Origin: G963662905 sp963662905
GTDB lineage: Bacteria; Bacteroidota; Bacteroidia; Bacteroidales; WRLA01
Length of the DNA stretch: 64,000 nt
NCBI GenBank assembly: GCA_963662905.2
Contig: CAXXFD010000004.1
Location: 531,469-595,468, forward strand
Direction of reading: 5' to 3'
The translations under genes were made by a program, and so were the position numbers. The notes below the pieces were generated by a model. The model was not told the origin of the DNA. It searched no databases and saw only the letters and a program-made list of their open reading frames with translations. Shown here in pieces: positions 1 through 8,050 of the stretch; position 1 is the first letter of the stretch; each line of letters starts with the position of its first letter.

Positions 1-1897
1 CAATAGCAAACGCGTTTGGCGCTACAACACCAAAGGCGATTACTGGATCTTTTTCCCGGAAACAGGAGAATTGATGCAGTTGGGTAAAGGCTTGCCGGCC
101 TCCAGCCTGATGTTTGCCAAATTCTCCCCCGATAACAATCGCGTGGCTTATGTGAGTGGACACAATATTTATGTAGAAAACATCGCTGATGGCAAGATTA
201 CACAGCTTACATTCAACGGATCAGAAGATATGATCAACGGAACATTCGACTGGGCTTATGAAGAAGAATTCCACGCCCGCGACGGTTTCCGATGGAGCCC
301 TGATGGCAAACACATCGCCTATTGGCAATTGGATGCTTCCAAAATCCGCGATTTCCTGATGATCAATAATACCGATTCGATTTATTCCTATACCATTCCG
401 GTAGAATATCCCAAAGTGGGCGAAGACCCATCATCATGCCGCATTGGAAGCATTCCTGCCGAAGGTGGTGAAACCGTTTGGATGCAAATCCCCGGCGATC
501 CGGTGCAAAATTATCTGCCCCGTATGATGTGGTCTGAAGACAGCCGCGACATCATGGTGCAACAGCTCAACCGCAAGCAAAACGAGATGACGGTTTATGC
601 CTGCAATGCCCTTAATGGAAAAGCTGAGGCGATTTACAAAGAAAGCGATGAAGCATGGATTGACGCCGTGGATGACTGGATGTGGCTCAATGATGGTGAA
701 GATTTTACCTGGATCAGCGAAAAAGACGGCTGGCGCAAGCTCTACATCATTTCCCGCGATGGAAAAAAAGAAGAAAAAGTGCTGAAAGAAGATTTTGACC
801 TGATCAGTGTGCTCGATATCGACCCGAAGAAAGGTTATGTGTATTTCATCGCATCGCCCGATAATGCCACACAGCGCTACCTTTATCGCGTAAAACTCGA
901 TGGCAAAAAACCTGCCGAGCGCCTGACGCCTGCCGATCAGCCCGGAACGCATTCTTACCAAATTGCTGATGGAGGGAAATATGCCTTCCATACGTTATCC
1001 GATTTCAATAATCCTCCTTATACCGAATTGATCAGCCTGCCGAAACATAAAAGCCTGAGAAATCTTGCTTCCAATGAGCGTGCTGTAGCTGCAATCAACA
1101 GTCTGGAATTGCCTTCAACAGAGTTTTTTCAGATTACAACCGAAGACGATGTAACTATGGATGGCTACATCATCAAGCCTCCAAATTTTGATGAAAACAA
1201 AAAATATCCTGTGCTTTTCCATGTCTATGGTGAGCCTGCCAACCAAACAGCTACCGATAGCTGGGGCTATTTCCAGAGTATGTGGCACCGCATGCTGGCT
1301 CAGGATGGTTATATCGTGATTTCATTAGATAACCGGGGAACGCCGGCGCCAAAAGGAAAAGAATGGCGCAAGAGCATTTACCGCAAAATTGGTGTGATCA
1401 ATTCGCGCGACCAGGCAATGGCGGCGAAGAAAATCCTGGAATGGCCTTTCGTAGATCCTGAGCGCGTTGCCGTTTGGGGCTGGAGCGGTGGCGGTTCCAT
1501 GACACTCAACCTGCTGTTCCGCTATCCGGAAATTTATAAAGCAGGAATGTCCGTTGCTCCTGTAGCCAACCAGCTGCTTTACGATAATATCTATCAGGAA
1601 CGCTATATGGGCGTGCCTTGGGAAAACGAAGAGGATTTTGTGGAAGGCAGCCCATTGACTTATGCCAAAAACCTGGAAGGTGAACTGCTCCTGATGCACG
1701 GAACCGGTGATGACAATGTGCATTACCAAAATGCGGAAGTGCTGATTAATGAGTTGATTAAAAACAATAAAGTTTTTCAGGTAATGCCTTATCCAAACCG
1801 TTCGCACGGAATTTATGAAGGACGCGGCACAACCATGCACGTATATAATACACTGACGCACTTCCTGAAAGACAAAATCGAAGCCGGAGGGAAATAA
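1..1897 (+). CDS. DPP-IV-like S9 family prolyl peptidase (5' end outside window)
   Basis: This is a serine exopeptidase of the S9B (dipeptidyl-peptidase IV) type, which removes N-terminal dipeptides and usually acts in the periplasm or outer envelope. The reading frame is open from base 2, so the true start and the signal peptide lie left of the window. The N-terminal two thirds match the DPP-IV beta-propeller, including the EEEF-type substrate-binding segment (YEEEF near base 260). The C-terminal alpha/beta hydrolase shows the nucleophile GWSGGG near base 1480, the acid in HGTGDDNVH near 1700 and the histidine in NRSHGIYEG near 1800, so the catalytic triad is complete. A terminator follows directly. 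No partner gene is visible on the same strand. The family call is firm; substrate preference is inferred from the family. Confidence 0.9.
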   Translation, partial: NSKRVWRYNTKGDYWIFFPETGELMQLGKGLPASSLMFAKFSPDNNRVAYVSGHNIYVENIADGKITQLTFNGSEDMINGTFDWAYEEEFHARDGFRWSPDGKHIAYWQLDASKIRDFLMINNTDSIYSYTIPVEYPKVGEDPSSCRIGSIPAEGGETVWMQIPGDPVQNYLPRMMWSEDSRDIMVQQLNRKQNEMTVYACNALNGKAEAIYKESDEAWIDAVDDWMWLNDGEDFTWISEKDGWRKLYIISRDGKKEEKVLKEDFDLISVLDIDPKKGYVYFIASPDNATQRYLYRVKLDGKKPAERLTPADQPGTHSYQIADGGKYAFHTLSDFNNPPYTELISLPKHKSLRNLASNERAVAAINSLELPSTEFFQITTEDDVTMDGYIIKPPNFDENKKYPVLFHVYGEPANQTATDSWGYFQSMWHRMLAQDGYIVISLDNRGTPAPKGKEWRKSIYRKIGVINSRDQAMAAKKILEWPFVDPERVAVWGWSGGGSMTLNLLFRYPEIYKAGMSVAPVANQLLYDNIYQERYMGVPWENEEDFVEGSPLTYAKNLEGELLLMHGTGDDNVHYQNAEVLINELIKNNKVFQVMPYPNRSHGIYEGRGTTMHVYNTLTHFLKDKIEAGGK

Positions 1898-1923
1898 GCC
1901 TTTCTTTTCACGAAAATATATAT

Positions 1924-1952
1924 GCCACGGGTTTTTGCTCGTGGCTTTTTTT
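1924..1952 (+). terminator. Rho-independent terminator after the S9 peptidase
   Basis: A GCCACG/CGTGGC stem with a T-rich loop is followed by seven T residues, 27 bases after the peptidase stop. The next gene converges from the other strand and ends at 1959. Confidence 0.75.
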
Positions 1953-1958
1953 ACCCCA

Positions 1959-3167
1959 TCAGTACAAAAGCCCAAAAACCCAAAGTGGAATACTGTTGGC
2001 TATCCCAATTTCAACATCATCTTTTACTACAAAAGCATTCTCCAGCTCTTTAATCTGTTCTTTCTTTTTATTCTTTCCGCCAATCTCAAAAGTATATTGA
2101 TCGTCAATGATAAAATCACCTGTTTTGGGGATGGCGATTTCATGCAAATGGCTGAGCTGGGAAATAAAAAACGATTCCCGTATATTGCCGGCGTCGGGTC
2201 TGTCGATGCTCAGGGCGTAGCTCAGGTTTGGGTTGTTTAGCCAAATTTTGTCGGGTTTGTTTAAGGTACTGATGCTTTTGCTTTGTTTGTACAAAATATG
2301 AATGAGTTCGGCTTTGTGCAGCATTTGCAAAGCTTGTACCAGTGCATTCCGGTTCAGCCCGATTTGCTCGCTTATTCTGCTGATATTTGGTGTGTAAGGT
2401 ACGTTAACGGAAAGTACATAAAGCAATCTTTTGATTTTCACAATATTAGCATACTCAATGGCTTTTACTGCGGGCAGGTCAACTTCAAGGATTACATTGA
2501 TGATGTTTTTTATCTGTTGGTAATAGTCTTCCTCATGATTATTGTAGAAAGGATATGCGCCCGTTTTTTTATATGAGGGAAAATATTTCAGAGGTTTGAA
2601 GTTATGGGATAATTCCTGGCTTATTTTTTCATGATCGTTTAAAATGCTGTTTAATGAAAGGGTTGGCAGCTGGATATTATGATAGAAGAGCAGGTATTCC
2701 CTGAAAGAGAGCTCTTTTAGAACATAACTAATGGTCCTGCGGCTCAGATCGGCTTCTCCTTTATATATATCCATTATCGAAGATGAGGAAAAAATGATGC
2801 GTAAATCAGGGAAGTCGTCATAAATCAATTTTAACTCCCTTGACCAGCCCGGGTATTTGTGAACTTCATCGAGAAGCAAAAGACTGCCTCCCTGTTTTTC
2901 AAAATCTTCAGCAAGCTGATAAAGCGTATTGCCCACAAAAAACAGGTCGTCCAAGGCCACATACAGGCAATGGTCGTCTTTTTTCCGGGCTGCTATTTGT
3001 AGCAAAAGGGTTGTTTTGCCGCTTCCTCTTGCTCCTAAAATACTGATTTGTTTGTTGTTATAATTGATTTGATCGTATAGGTAGCGTTTAAATTTTTGGG
3101 GTGTATTTTGGATCTTGCGCCTCGATTTCAGTATTAGGGTTTCCATAATTGCTTTTTTAGGTTTCAA
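1959..3167 (-). CDS. AAA_14-type P-loop ATPase, DUF4143-like
   Basis: A 402-residue P-loop ATPase of the AAA_14/DUF4143 group, whose biological role is unknown. Walker A is GARGSGKT (about residues 45-52) and Walker B is LLLLDEVHKYPGW (about 96-108). A winged-helix-like stretch follows (NISRISEQIGLNRNALVQAL). The C-terminus carries a D...EIGGKNK pattern resembling a PD-(D/E)XK nuclease core. The start could also be the internal Met eight residues downstream. A second ATPase of the same class lies divergently, with repeats and inverted repeats between them. These genes are often strain-variable and sometimes toxin-antitoxin- or defence-associated, but nothing here proves that. Confidence 0.75.
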   Translation of the reverse strand: MKPKKAIMETLILKSRRKIQNTPQKFKRYLYDQINYNNKQISILGARGSGKTTLLLQIAARKKDDHCLYVALDDLFFVGNTLYQLAEDFEKQGGSLLLLDEVHKYPGWSRELKLIYDDFPDLRIIFSSSSIMDIYKGEADLSRRTISYVLKELSFREYLLFYHNIQLPTLSLNSILNDHEKISQELSHNFKPLKYFPSYKKTGAYPFYNNHEEDYYQQIKNIINVILEVDLPAVKAIEYANIVKIKRLLYVLSVNVPYTPNISRISEQIGLNRNALVQALQMLHKAELIHILYKQSKSISTLNKPDKIWLNNPNLSYALSIDRPDAGNIRESFFISQLSHLHEIAIPKTGDFIIDDQYTFEIGGKNKKKEQIKELENAFVVKDDVEIGIANSIPLWVFGLLY

Positions 3168-3180
3168 ATATATGAATATT

Positions 3181-3262
3181 TTGCTTTCATAAATAGCATT
3201 TTATAGATTATATTGCTTTTATAAATAGCAAAAATATAATTAAACTGCTTTTTTGAAAAGCA
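3181..3262. repeat. Direct repeats and inverted repeat between divergent ATPase genes
   Basis: An 18-bp sequence, TTGCTTTYATAAATAGCA, occurs twice (3181-3198 and 3213-3230) with one difference. It is followed by TGCTTTT-N3-AAAAGCA (3246-3262), which reuses the TGCTTT/AGCA words. The block sits just upstream of the minus-strand ATPase (start 3167) and looks like a set of regulator sites. No regulator can be named. Confidence 0.5.
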
Positions 3263-3298
3263 ATTATTGATTTCAGGCTTTTGAAAAATGAAAATTGC

Positions 3299-3361
3299 GT
3301 CATCCGAATGACTGAATTTAATAAAATTGCGTCATTGGTGTGACGGAATTATATATATTTG
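3299..3361 (+). promoter_or_regulatory. Two GTCA inverted repeats and promoter of the plus-strand ATPase
   Basis: GTCAT-CCGA-ATGAC (3299-3312) and CGTCA-N6-TGACG (3330-3345) are two similar dyads in a row. The second lies just upstream of TATATTTG (3354-3361), which fits the Bacteroidota -7 element TAnnTTTG, 19 bases before the ATG at 3381. The arrangement suggests an operator-controlled promoter. Similar CATCCGATGAC words occur at 17804-17860. Confidence 0.5.
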
Positions 3362-3380
3362 TATTCTAAACATTCAGGTC

Positions 3381-4520
3381 ATGATGAAAATCAGCAGGGA
3401 ATTAAGCAAAATTGTGGAAAAGAAACTCCAGCCCAATAAAGTAGTTGTTTTGATTGGGGCGCGCAGGCTTGGCAAGACTTTTATGATAAAGGATTTGCTG
3501 AAAAACAGGAGCGAACCCACATTGATCCTGAATGGAGAAGATATTCGTGCGCACGAACAGCTCAGCGTGCAGAGCATTGAAAACTACCGAAAACTTCTGG
3601 GATCCTTTAAGTTGCTCTATATTGATGAAGCCCAAAAAATCCCGGATATTGGGCAAAAGCTCAAGCTGATGGTAGATGAAATTGAAGGTTTGAAAATTAT
3701 CGTTACAGCTTCATCATCCTTTGATATCATCAACAAAGCCGGCGAACCTCTGGCAGGGCGGAAATTCAGCTATCATTTATTTCCTTTGTCCGAGCTGGAA
3801 TACAAGCAAATAGAAAATCCGGTGCAGCATAAGGACAAACTGCAAGAGCGCCTGGTATATGGAAATTATCCTGAGTTGCTGCATTTGCCGGATGCAGCTG
3901 ATAAACGGGAATATCTCAATGAAATGCTCAGCTCGTATCTCTTGAAAGATATTTTGATGTATGAAGATGTGCGGAACTCGGAAAAGATTCTGCTGTTGCT
4001 GCGCATGATCGCCTTTCAGCTGGGCAGCCAGGTTTCCTTGCAAGAGCTGGGCAATAAGTTGATGATCAGTAAAAATACGGTCGAAAAATATTTGGATTTG
4101 CTTTGCAAGATGTTTGTGCTTCATAAAGTGAACGGCTTTGGGCGTAATTTGAGGAACGAATTAACAAAAAGCGCGCGCTGGTATTTTGTTGATAATGGCG
4201 TACGCAATGCTGTTGTTGCAAATTTCAATCCCATCGAAAGCCGCAACGACATGGGGCAGTTATGGGAAAATTACCTGATTAGCGAACGCCTGAAGCATCA
4301 GGAATACAAGAGGATTTCGTCCAATAATTATTTTTGGCGAACTTATCAAAAGCAGGAAATTAATTGGGTTGAAGAACGGGAAGGAAGCCTTTTTGCCTAT
4401 GAATTCAAATGGACAAAAGCGCATGCAAAAGTGCCACCGCAATGGGAAAAGGCTTATCCCGACAGTTCTTTTGAAGTTATTAATCAGGATAATTACCTGG
4501 ATTGGTTGGGTGTAGAATAA
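3381..4520 (+). CDS. AAA_14 / DUF4143 P-loop ATPase
   Basis: A P-loop ATPase with an AAA_14 domain followed by a DUF4143 domain, about 379 residues. I chose the ATG at 3381 (MMKISREL) over an upstream start because it follows a -7 element at a normal distance and removes a non-conserved leader. Walker A is GARRLGKT and Walker B is LLYIDEAQ. A winged-helix segment (VSLQELGNKLMISKNTVEKYL) separates the ATPase from a C-terminal PD-(D/E)XK-like core (INWVEEREG...AYEFKW). It is divergent from the ATPase at 1959-3167. Function is unknown; the family is widespread and mobile in Bacteroidota. Confidence 0.8.
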   Translation: MMKISRELSKIVEKKLQPNKVVVLIGARRLGKTFMIKDLLKNRSEPTLILNGEDIRAHEQLSVQSIENYRKLLGSFKLLYIDEAQKIPDIGQKLKLMVDEIEGLKIIVTASSSFDIINKAGEPLAGRKFSYHLFPLSELEYKQIENPVQHKDKLQERLVYGNYPELLHLPDAADKREYLNEMLSSYLLKDILMYEDVRNSEKILLLLRMIAFQLGSQVSLQELGNKLMISKNTVEKYLDLLCKMFVLHKVNGFGRNLRNELTKSARWYFVDNGVRNAVVANFNPIESRNDMGQLWENYLISERLKHQEYKRISSNNYFWRTYQKQEINWVEEREGSLFAYEFKWTKAHAKVPPQWEKAYPDSSFEVINQDNYLDWLGVE

Positions 4521-4527
4521 AAATGGG

Positions 4528-4560
4528 TTTGTGGAGAAAACCCGGATTTTTTGTACCTTG
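4528..4560 (+). promoter_or_regulatory. Possible fumC promoter
   Basis: TTTG at 4528-4531 and TACCTTG at 4554-4560 resemble the Bacteroidota -33/-7 pair. Spacing is slightly long (22 nt) and the implied 5' leader is about 110 nt. Confidence 0.35.
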
Positions 4561-4674
4561 CCTCAACAGTCTTCTGAATTTTCCGGGAATATTTTTGATG
4601 AAGCATAATAATCCCGGAAATTCAGAGTAATTTTATTGTTCAAACCAAATAATACAACATAAACAACAACAAAA

Positions 4675-6072
4675 ATGGAATACAGAATTGAAAAGGACAC
4701 CATCGGCGACGTGAAGGTGCCGGCAGAAAAGTACTGGGGTGCGCAAACCCAGCGCTCGAAAGAAAACTTTAAAATTGGTCCGGAAGCAAGCATGCCCAGG
4801 GAAATCATCCATGCATTTGGTTATTTGAAAAAGGCTGCTGCCATCACCAATTTCGAAGCGGGTGTCCTTCCCGAAGAAAAAATGAAACTCATTTGCGCTG
4901 CCTGCGATGAAATTATTGATGGCAAGCTCGATGATCAGTTCCCGCTCGTAATCTGGCAAACCGGCTCCGGTACGCAAAGCAATATGAATGTGAACGAGGT
5001 CGTTGCAAACCGTTCGCATGTGCTTAATGGCGGCAAACTGGGCGAAGGACAAAGAATCATTCATCCAAATGATGATGTAAACAAAAGCCAGTCGTCCAAC
5101 GATACTTTCCCTACGGCAATGCACATAGCAGCATACAAAATGATTGTGGAAACAACCATTCCCGGCCTGGAACTGCTGCGTAATACTTTGAACGATAAAG
5201 CCAAAGAATTTAAAGACATCGTGAAAACAGGCCGCACCCACCTGATGGATGCCACACCACTTACTTTGGGGCAGGAATTTTCAGGCTATGTATCGCAAAT
5301 TGATCACGGCATCAAAGCGCTGAAAGCTACGCTGCCACATCTGAGTGAACTGGCTTTGGGTGGCACGGCGGTAGGCACCGGGCTGAATACGCCCAAAGGC
5401 TATGCCGCTAATGTTGCTGCTAAAATTGCAGAGCTTACACAATTGCCTTTCATTACTGCCGAAAATAAATTCGAAGCATTATCTGCCCATGATGCGATGG
5501 TGGAAACCAGTGGCGCACTGAAAACCATTGCTGTAAGCCTGATGGCCATCGGGAACAATATCCGTTTGCTGGCTTCCGGCCCACGTTGCAGCATTGGCGA
5601 ACTCCAGCTTCCTGCAAACGAACCGGGATCTTCCATTATGCCGGGTAAAGTGAACCCAACACAAAATGAAGCTTTGACCATGGTTTGTGCCCAGGTGATC
5701 GGAAATGATGCAGCTATTGCTGTTGCCGGTACGCATGGACATTTTCAACTGAATGTTTTCAAGCCGGTTATGGTTGCCAACCTGCTCGAATCTGCCCGCC
5801 TTATTGGTGATGCCTGTGTCTCTTTCAATGATAAATGTGCTGTAGGTATTGAGCCTAATCCGAAAGATATCAAGCAAAACCTGGAAAACAGCCTGATGCT
5901 TGTTACGGCGCTCAATACGCATATCGGCTATGAAAATGCAGCGAAAATCGCCAAGAAAGCCCATGCGGAAGGAACAACCCTGCGCGAATCCGCTCTTTCA
6001 TTGGGATTGCTCACCGAAGAAGATTTTGATAAATGGGTGGATCCCTCGAAGATGATCGGAGGGCTCGAATAG
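4675..6072 (+). CDS. fumC: Class II fumarate hydratase
   Basis: Fumarase C converts fumarate and water to L-malate in the TCA cycle as a cytosolic homotetramer. The 465-residue length is normal for class II fumarases. The substrate-binding segment TGSGTQSNMNVNEV (about residue 100), the TGRTHLMDATP segment (about 185) and the superfamily signature GSSIMPGKVNP (about 315) are all intact. There is no iron-sulphur cysteine pattern, consistent with class II. The ATG follows an A-rich leader. The next gene begins at the stop codon, so the two may be co-transcribed. Confidence 0.95.
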   Translation: MEYRIEKDTIGDVKVPAEKYWGAQTQRSKENFKIGPEASMPREIIHAFGYLKKAAAITNFEAGVLPEEKMKLICAACDEIIDGKLDDQFPLVIWQTGSGTQSNMNVNEVVANRSHVLNGGKLGEGQRIIHPNDDVNKSQSSNDTFPTAMHIAAYKMIVETTIPGLELLRNTLNDKAKEFKDIVKTGRTHLMDATPLTLGQEFSGYVSQIDHGIKALKATLPHLSELALGGTAVGTGLNTPKGYAANVAAKIAELTQLPFITAENKFEALSAHDAMVETSGALKTIAVSLMAIGNNIRLLASGPRCSIGELQLPANEPGSSIMPGKVNPTQNEALTMVCAQVIGNDAAIAVAGTHGHFQLNVFKPVMVANLLESARLIGDACVSFNDKCAVGIEPNPKDIKQNLENSLMLVTALNTHIGYENAAKIAKKAHAEGTTLRESALSLGLLTEEDFDKWVDPSKMIGGLE

Positions 6073-6797
6073 TGTTTGTCCGAAGAAATAAACATCAATT
6101 TATGCTGGCAGGATTTTTTGTCTTGCTGGCATTTTTTTCTTCTTGCAGCAGCGATGAAGATGTGGATTATCCCGTTCAGGATGAACTGGAAGGCTCATGG
6201 GCTCGCATAATCCAGGAGGAGGACACCATCTTTTGGGCGGAAATGCGCTTTGACAAGGATAGTCGTTTTGATTTTGTGATTCTGGACAGCATTCCGGGAC
6301 ATAAAAATACAAGCGGTACATACAGTATTGATGAAAATCAAATTTCACTGTCGGATGAAAGCGGTGCCGGTGTTTATGAGCTGGATTTCAGCCTGCCCCT
6401 GATGGAGGTTTCCTTAATCAGCGATCAATGTGCAGATCGTGCAAATGTTCTGCCGGGAATGTGGACAAAAGTAAGCGAACTGCCTTTTGTTTTGGGCAAT
6501 TGGAAACGGAATATCAAAATTGGCGATGAATACTATTTTGCTTACCTCACCATCATGATTGATATGTCGTGGAGCGTTATTGTTAAAGGAAATCCCGGAA
6601 TAAGTGTAACCGAAATCAGTGGCGCTTGTCTAATGGGTACAAACTACATTACCTTTAATGATAATTACTGCAGCAGGGGCGGCGAATATTATGTTGAGAT
6701 GGCAGATAATTATAGTTTGCAATTAAAAGTTGCACAGGAAGAATGCTCTGCACGTGAGTTTTTACTAAAAGGTAATTGGTTTAGGATTGGGTATTAA
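6072..6797 (+). CDS. Predicted lipocalin-like lipoprotein
   Basis: An exported lipoprotein of unknown function. A GTG at 6072 overlaps the fumC stop and gives an n-region with RRNK, a hydrophobic stretch LAGFFVLLAFF and a lipobox FSSC, so I prefer it to the ATG at 6102, which would leave no positive charges before the hydrophobic core. After the cysteine an acidic SSDEDVD stretch is typical of Bacteroidota surface lipoproteins. The body has two similar beta-rich halves, each opening with a G-S/N-W motif (LEGSWARI and LGNWKRN), as in lipocalin-like domains. Lipidation is well supported; the fold assignment is tentative. Confidence 0.65.
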   Translation: MFVRRNKHQFMLAGFFVLLAFFSSCSSDEDVDYPVQDELEGSWARIIQEEDTIFWAEMRFDKDSRFDFVILDSIPGHKNTSGTYSIDENQISLSDESGAGVYELDFSLPLMEVSLISDQCADRANVLPGMWTKVSELPFVLGNWKRNIKIGDEYYFAYLTIMIDMSWSVIVKGNPGISVTEISGACLMGTNYITFNDNYCSRGGEYYVEMADNYSLQLKVAQEECSAREFLLKGNWFRIGY

Positions 6798-6815
6798 TCT
6801 TTAAATCAGTGTTAT

Positions 6816-6971
6816 ATGAGTTTTTTGCGTGTTCTGCTCGCCATTCTTTTTCCTCCATTGGCTGTAATTGATCAGGGTTGTGGATCCATTTTAATTGTTT
6901 TTCTTCTAACTCTGGCGGGCTGGGTGCCGGGTGTTATTGCTGCTTTGGTAATCATGAATAATACCCGCTAA
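6816..6971 (+). CDS. YqaE/Pmp3 family small membrane protein
   Basis: A 51-residue protein starting MSFLRVLLAILFPPLAV. It has the two transmembrane segments and the FPPLAV motif of the UPF0057/Pmp3 family, with the second helix containing GWVPGVIAALVI. Family members are inner-membrane proteolipids linked to membrane potential and salt or cold stress. It lies 18 bases after the lipoprotein gene and may share its transcript. Confidence 0.8.
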   Translation: MSFLRVLLAILFPPLAVIDQGCGSILIVFLLTLAGWVPGVIAALVIMNNTR

Positions 6972-7032
6972 GATACGGAGTCTTTATTTAGAATCATTTT
7001 AGTTAACGATTTGTTAAGCCCCTTCAAAACGC

Positions 7033-7062
7033 TTGACAAAATTTTCTCGTAGCCTATCTTTG
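7033..7062 (+). promoter_or_regulatory. Promoter of the T9SS cargo gene
   Basis: TTG at 7033-7035, 19 bases, then TATCTTTG at 7055-7062 matches the Bacteroidota -33/-7 consensus. Transcription would start near 7069, about 13 bases before the ATG at 7082. Confidence 0.7.
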
Positions 7063-7081
7063 CCCCATACACCAACAATCA

Positions 7082-7984
7082 ATGAGGCAAATCTATATCC
7101 ATATCATAATTTTATCCGTCATTTTTCCATCGGTTTATATGAAGGCGCAAACAGCTAAGCCGCTTTTGACCGGTGATAAATTATGGAAGCATGTTACAAC
7201 GCATTGCCAGCCCAATGGGGATATAACATACTCTGGTTATGACACTTATATTTCAGGAGATACGATCATTGAAGATATTGCCTATAAAAAAATGTATGCC
7301 ATCGACCGGGGCGACCATTATTTTTATGGTGCAATGAGAAATGAAGGCGAGAAAGTTTATTTCCGTCCATTATGGCCATCAATGGAAGGAATGATCTATG
7401 ATTTTGGTGCGCAGGCGGGCGATACGCTCAATTTGCAAAATCAGCAGTTCTCAAACGATGTGTTTCAAATGAAAGTTATTTCTGTTGATTCGGTTGATTT
7501 AGGTAATGGAATGCGTAAACGTATTGTGGTAGAAGATTTGTATGGCCTGCAAAGTGAAACATGGATTGAAGGAATGGGCAGCAGCTATGGCCTGCACCTG
7601 AGTGGGGCCTCATTTTATTATGCCACATGCGGCAATACCGAATTATTATGTTTCACCGAAGGAGGAGAAAATCTTTACCTAAACGAAACTTATCCGTCCT
7701 GCAACATGAACCAATGGACTACTTCCATTGTTTCTATTGGTGAAGATGCGGATTTACTTAATTTCTATCCGAATCCGGCAAAAGACGTTCTTAATGTTAA
7801 TAGCTCTGAAATGGCAGATAATATTAAAATATTTGATCTGCACGGACGTTTAATAATAGAAAAGGTGCCATTGGCACAAAACGAAGTTCTTAATTTGTCT
7901 CTCCTGCCTGGCGGCATTTATATCATTGCAGTTTCATACCGTTCAGGCAATTTAATAATCAACGACAAGCTCTTTGTCGATTGA
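7082..7984 (+). CDS. T9SS type A sorting domain-containing secreted protein
   Basis: A 300-residue secreted protein. It opens with a Sec signal peptide (MRQIYIHIIILSVIFPSVYM, cleavage probably near KAQ). The C-terminal 75 residues form a type A T9SS sorting domain with the FYPNPAKDVLNV motif (about residue 228) followed by GGIYIIAVSY, the usual pattern for export by the Por secretion system and surface attachment. The central region (TGDKLWKHV... to about residue 215) is a conserved but uncharacterised cargo domain. A strong terminator follows. Sorting-domain identity is firm; no activity can be assigned. Confidence 0.85.
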   Translation: MRQIYIHIIILSVIFPSVYMKAQTAKPLLTGDKLWKHVTTHCQPNGDITYSGYDTYISGDTIIEDIAYKKMYAIDRGDHYFYGAMRNEGEKVYFRPLWPSMEGMIYDFGAQAGDTLNLQNQQFSNDVFQMKVISVDSVDLGNGMRKRIVVEDLYGLQSETWIEGMGSSYGLHLSGASFYYATCGNTELLCFTEGGENLYLNETYPSCNMNQWTTSIVSIGEDADLLNFYPNPAKDVLNVNSSEMADNIKIFDLHGRLIIEKVPLAQNEVLNLSLLPGGIYIIAVSYRSGNLIINDKLFVD

Positions 7985-8017
7985 TCATTCATTTTCTGCT
8001 TTTTTTTGGTTGGGGTG

Positions 8018-8050
8018 GGAGTCCCGGAGGAATCCGGGGCTCCGTTTTTT
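8018..8050 (+). terminator. Terminator between the T9SS gene and phoH
   Basis: A GC-rich hairpin, GGAGTCCCGGA-GGAA-TCCGGGGCTCC, is followed by a run of six T. It ends the plus-strand gene, and its T-run overlaps the phoH stop on the other strand. Confidence 0.75.

Noticed and set aside
434..991. Long minus-strand frame opposite the S9 peptidase
   Set aside because: It is the antisense shadow of a well-conserved gene and has no recognisable domain or start signal.
1325..1975. Second long minus-strand frame in the S9 peptidase gene
   Set aside because: It overlaps the catalytic domain coding sequence and its terminator and has no family features.
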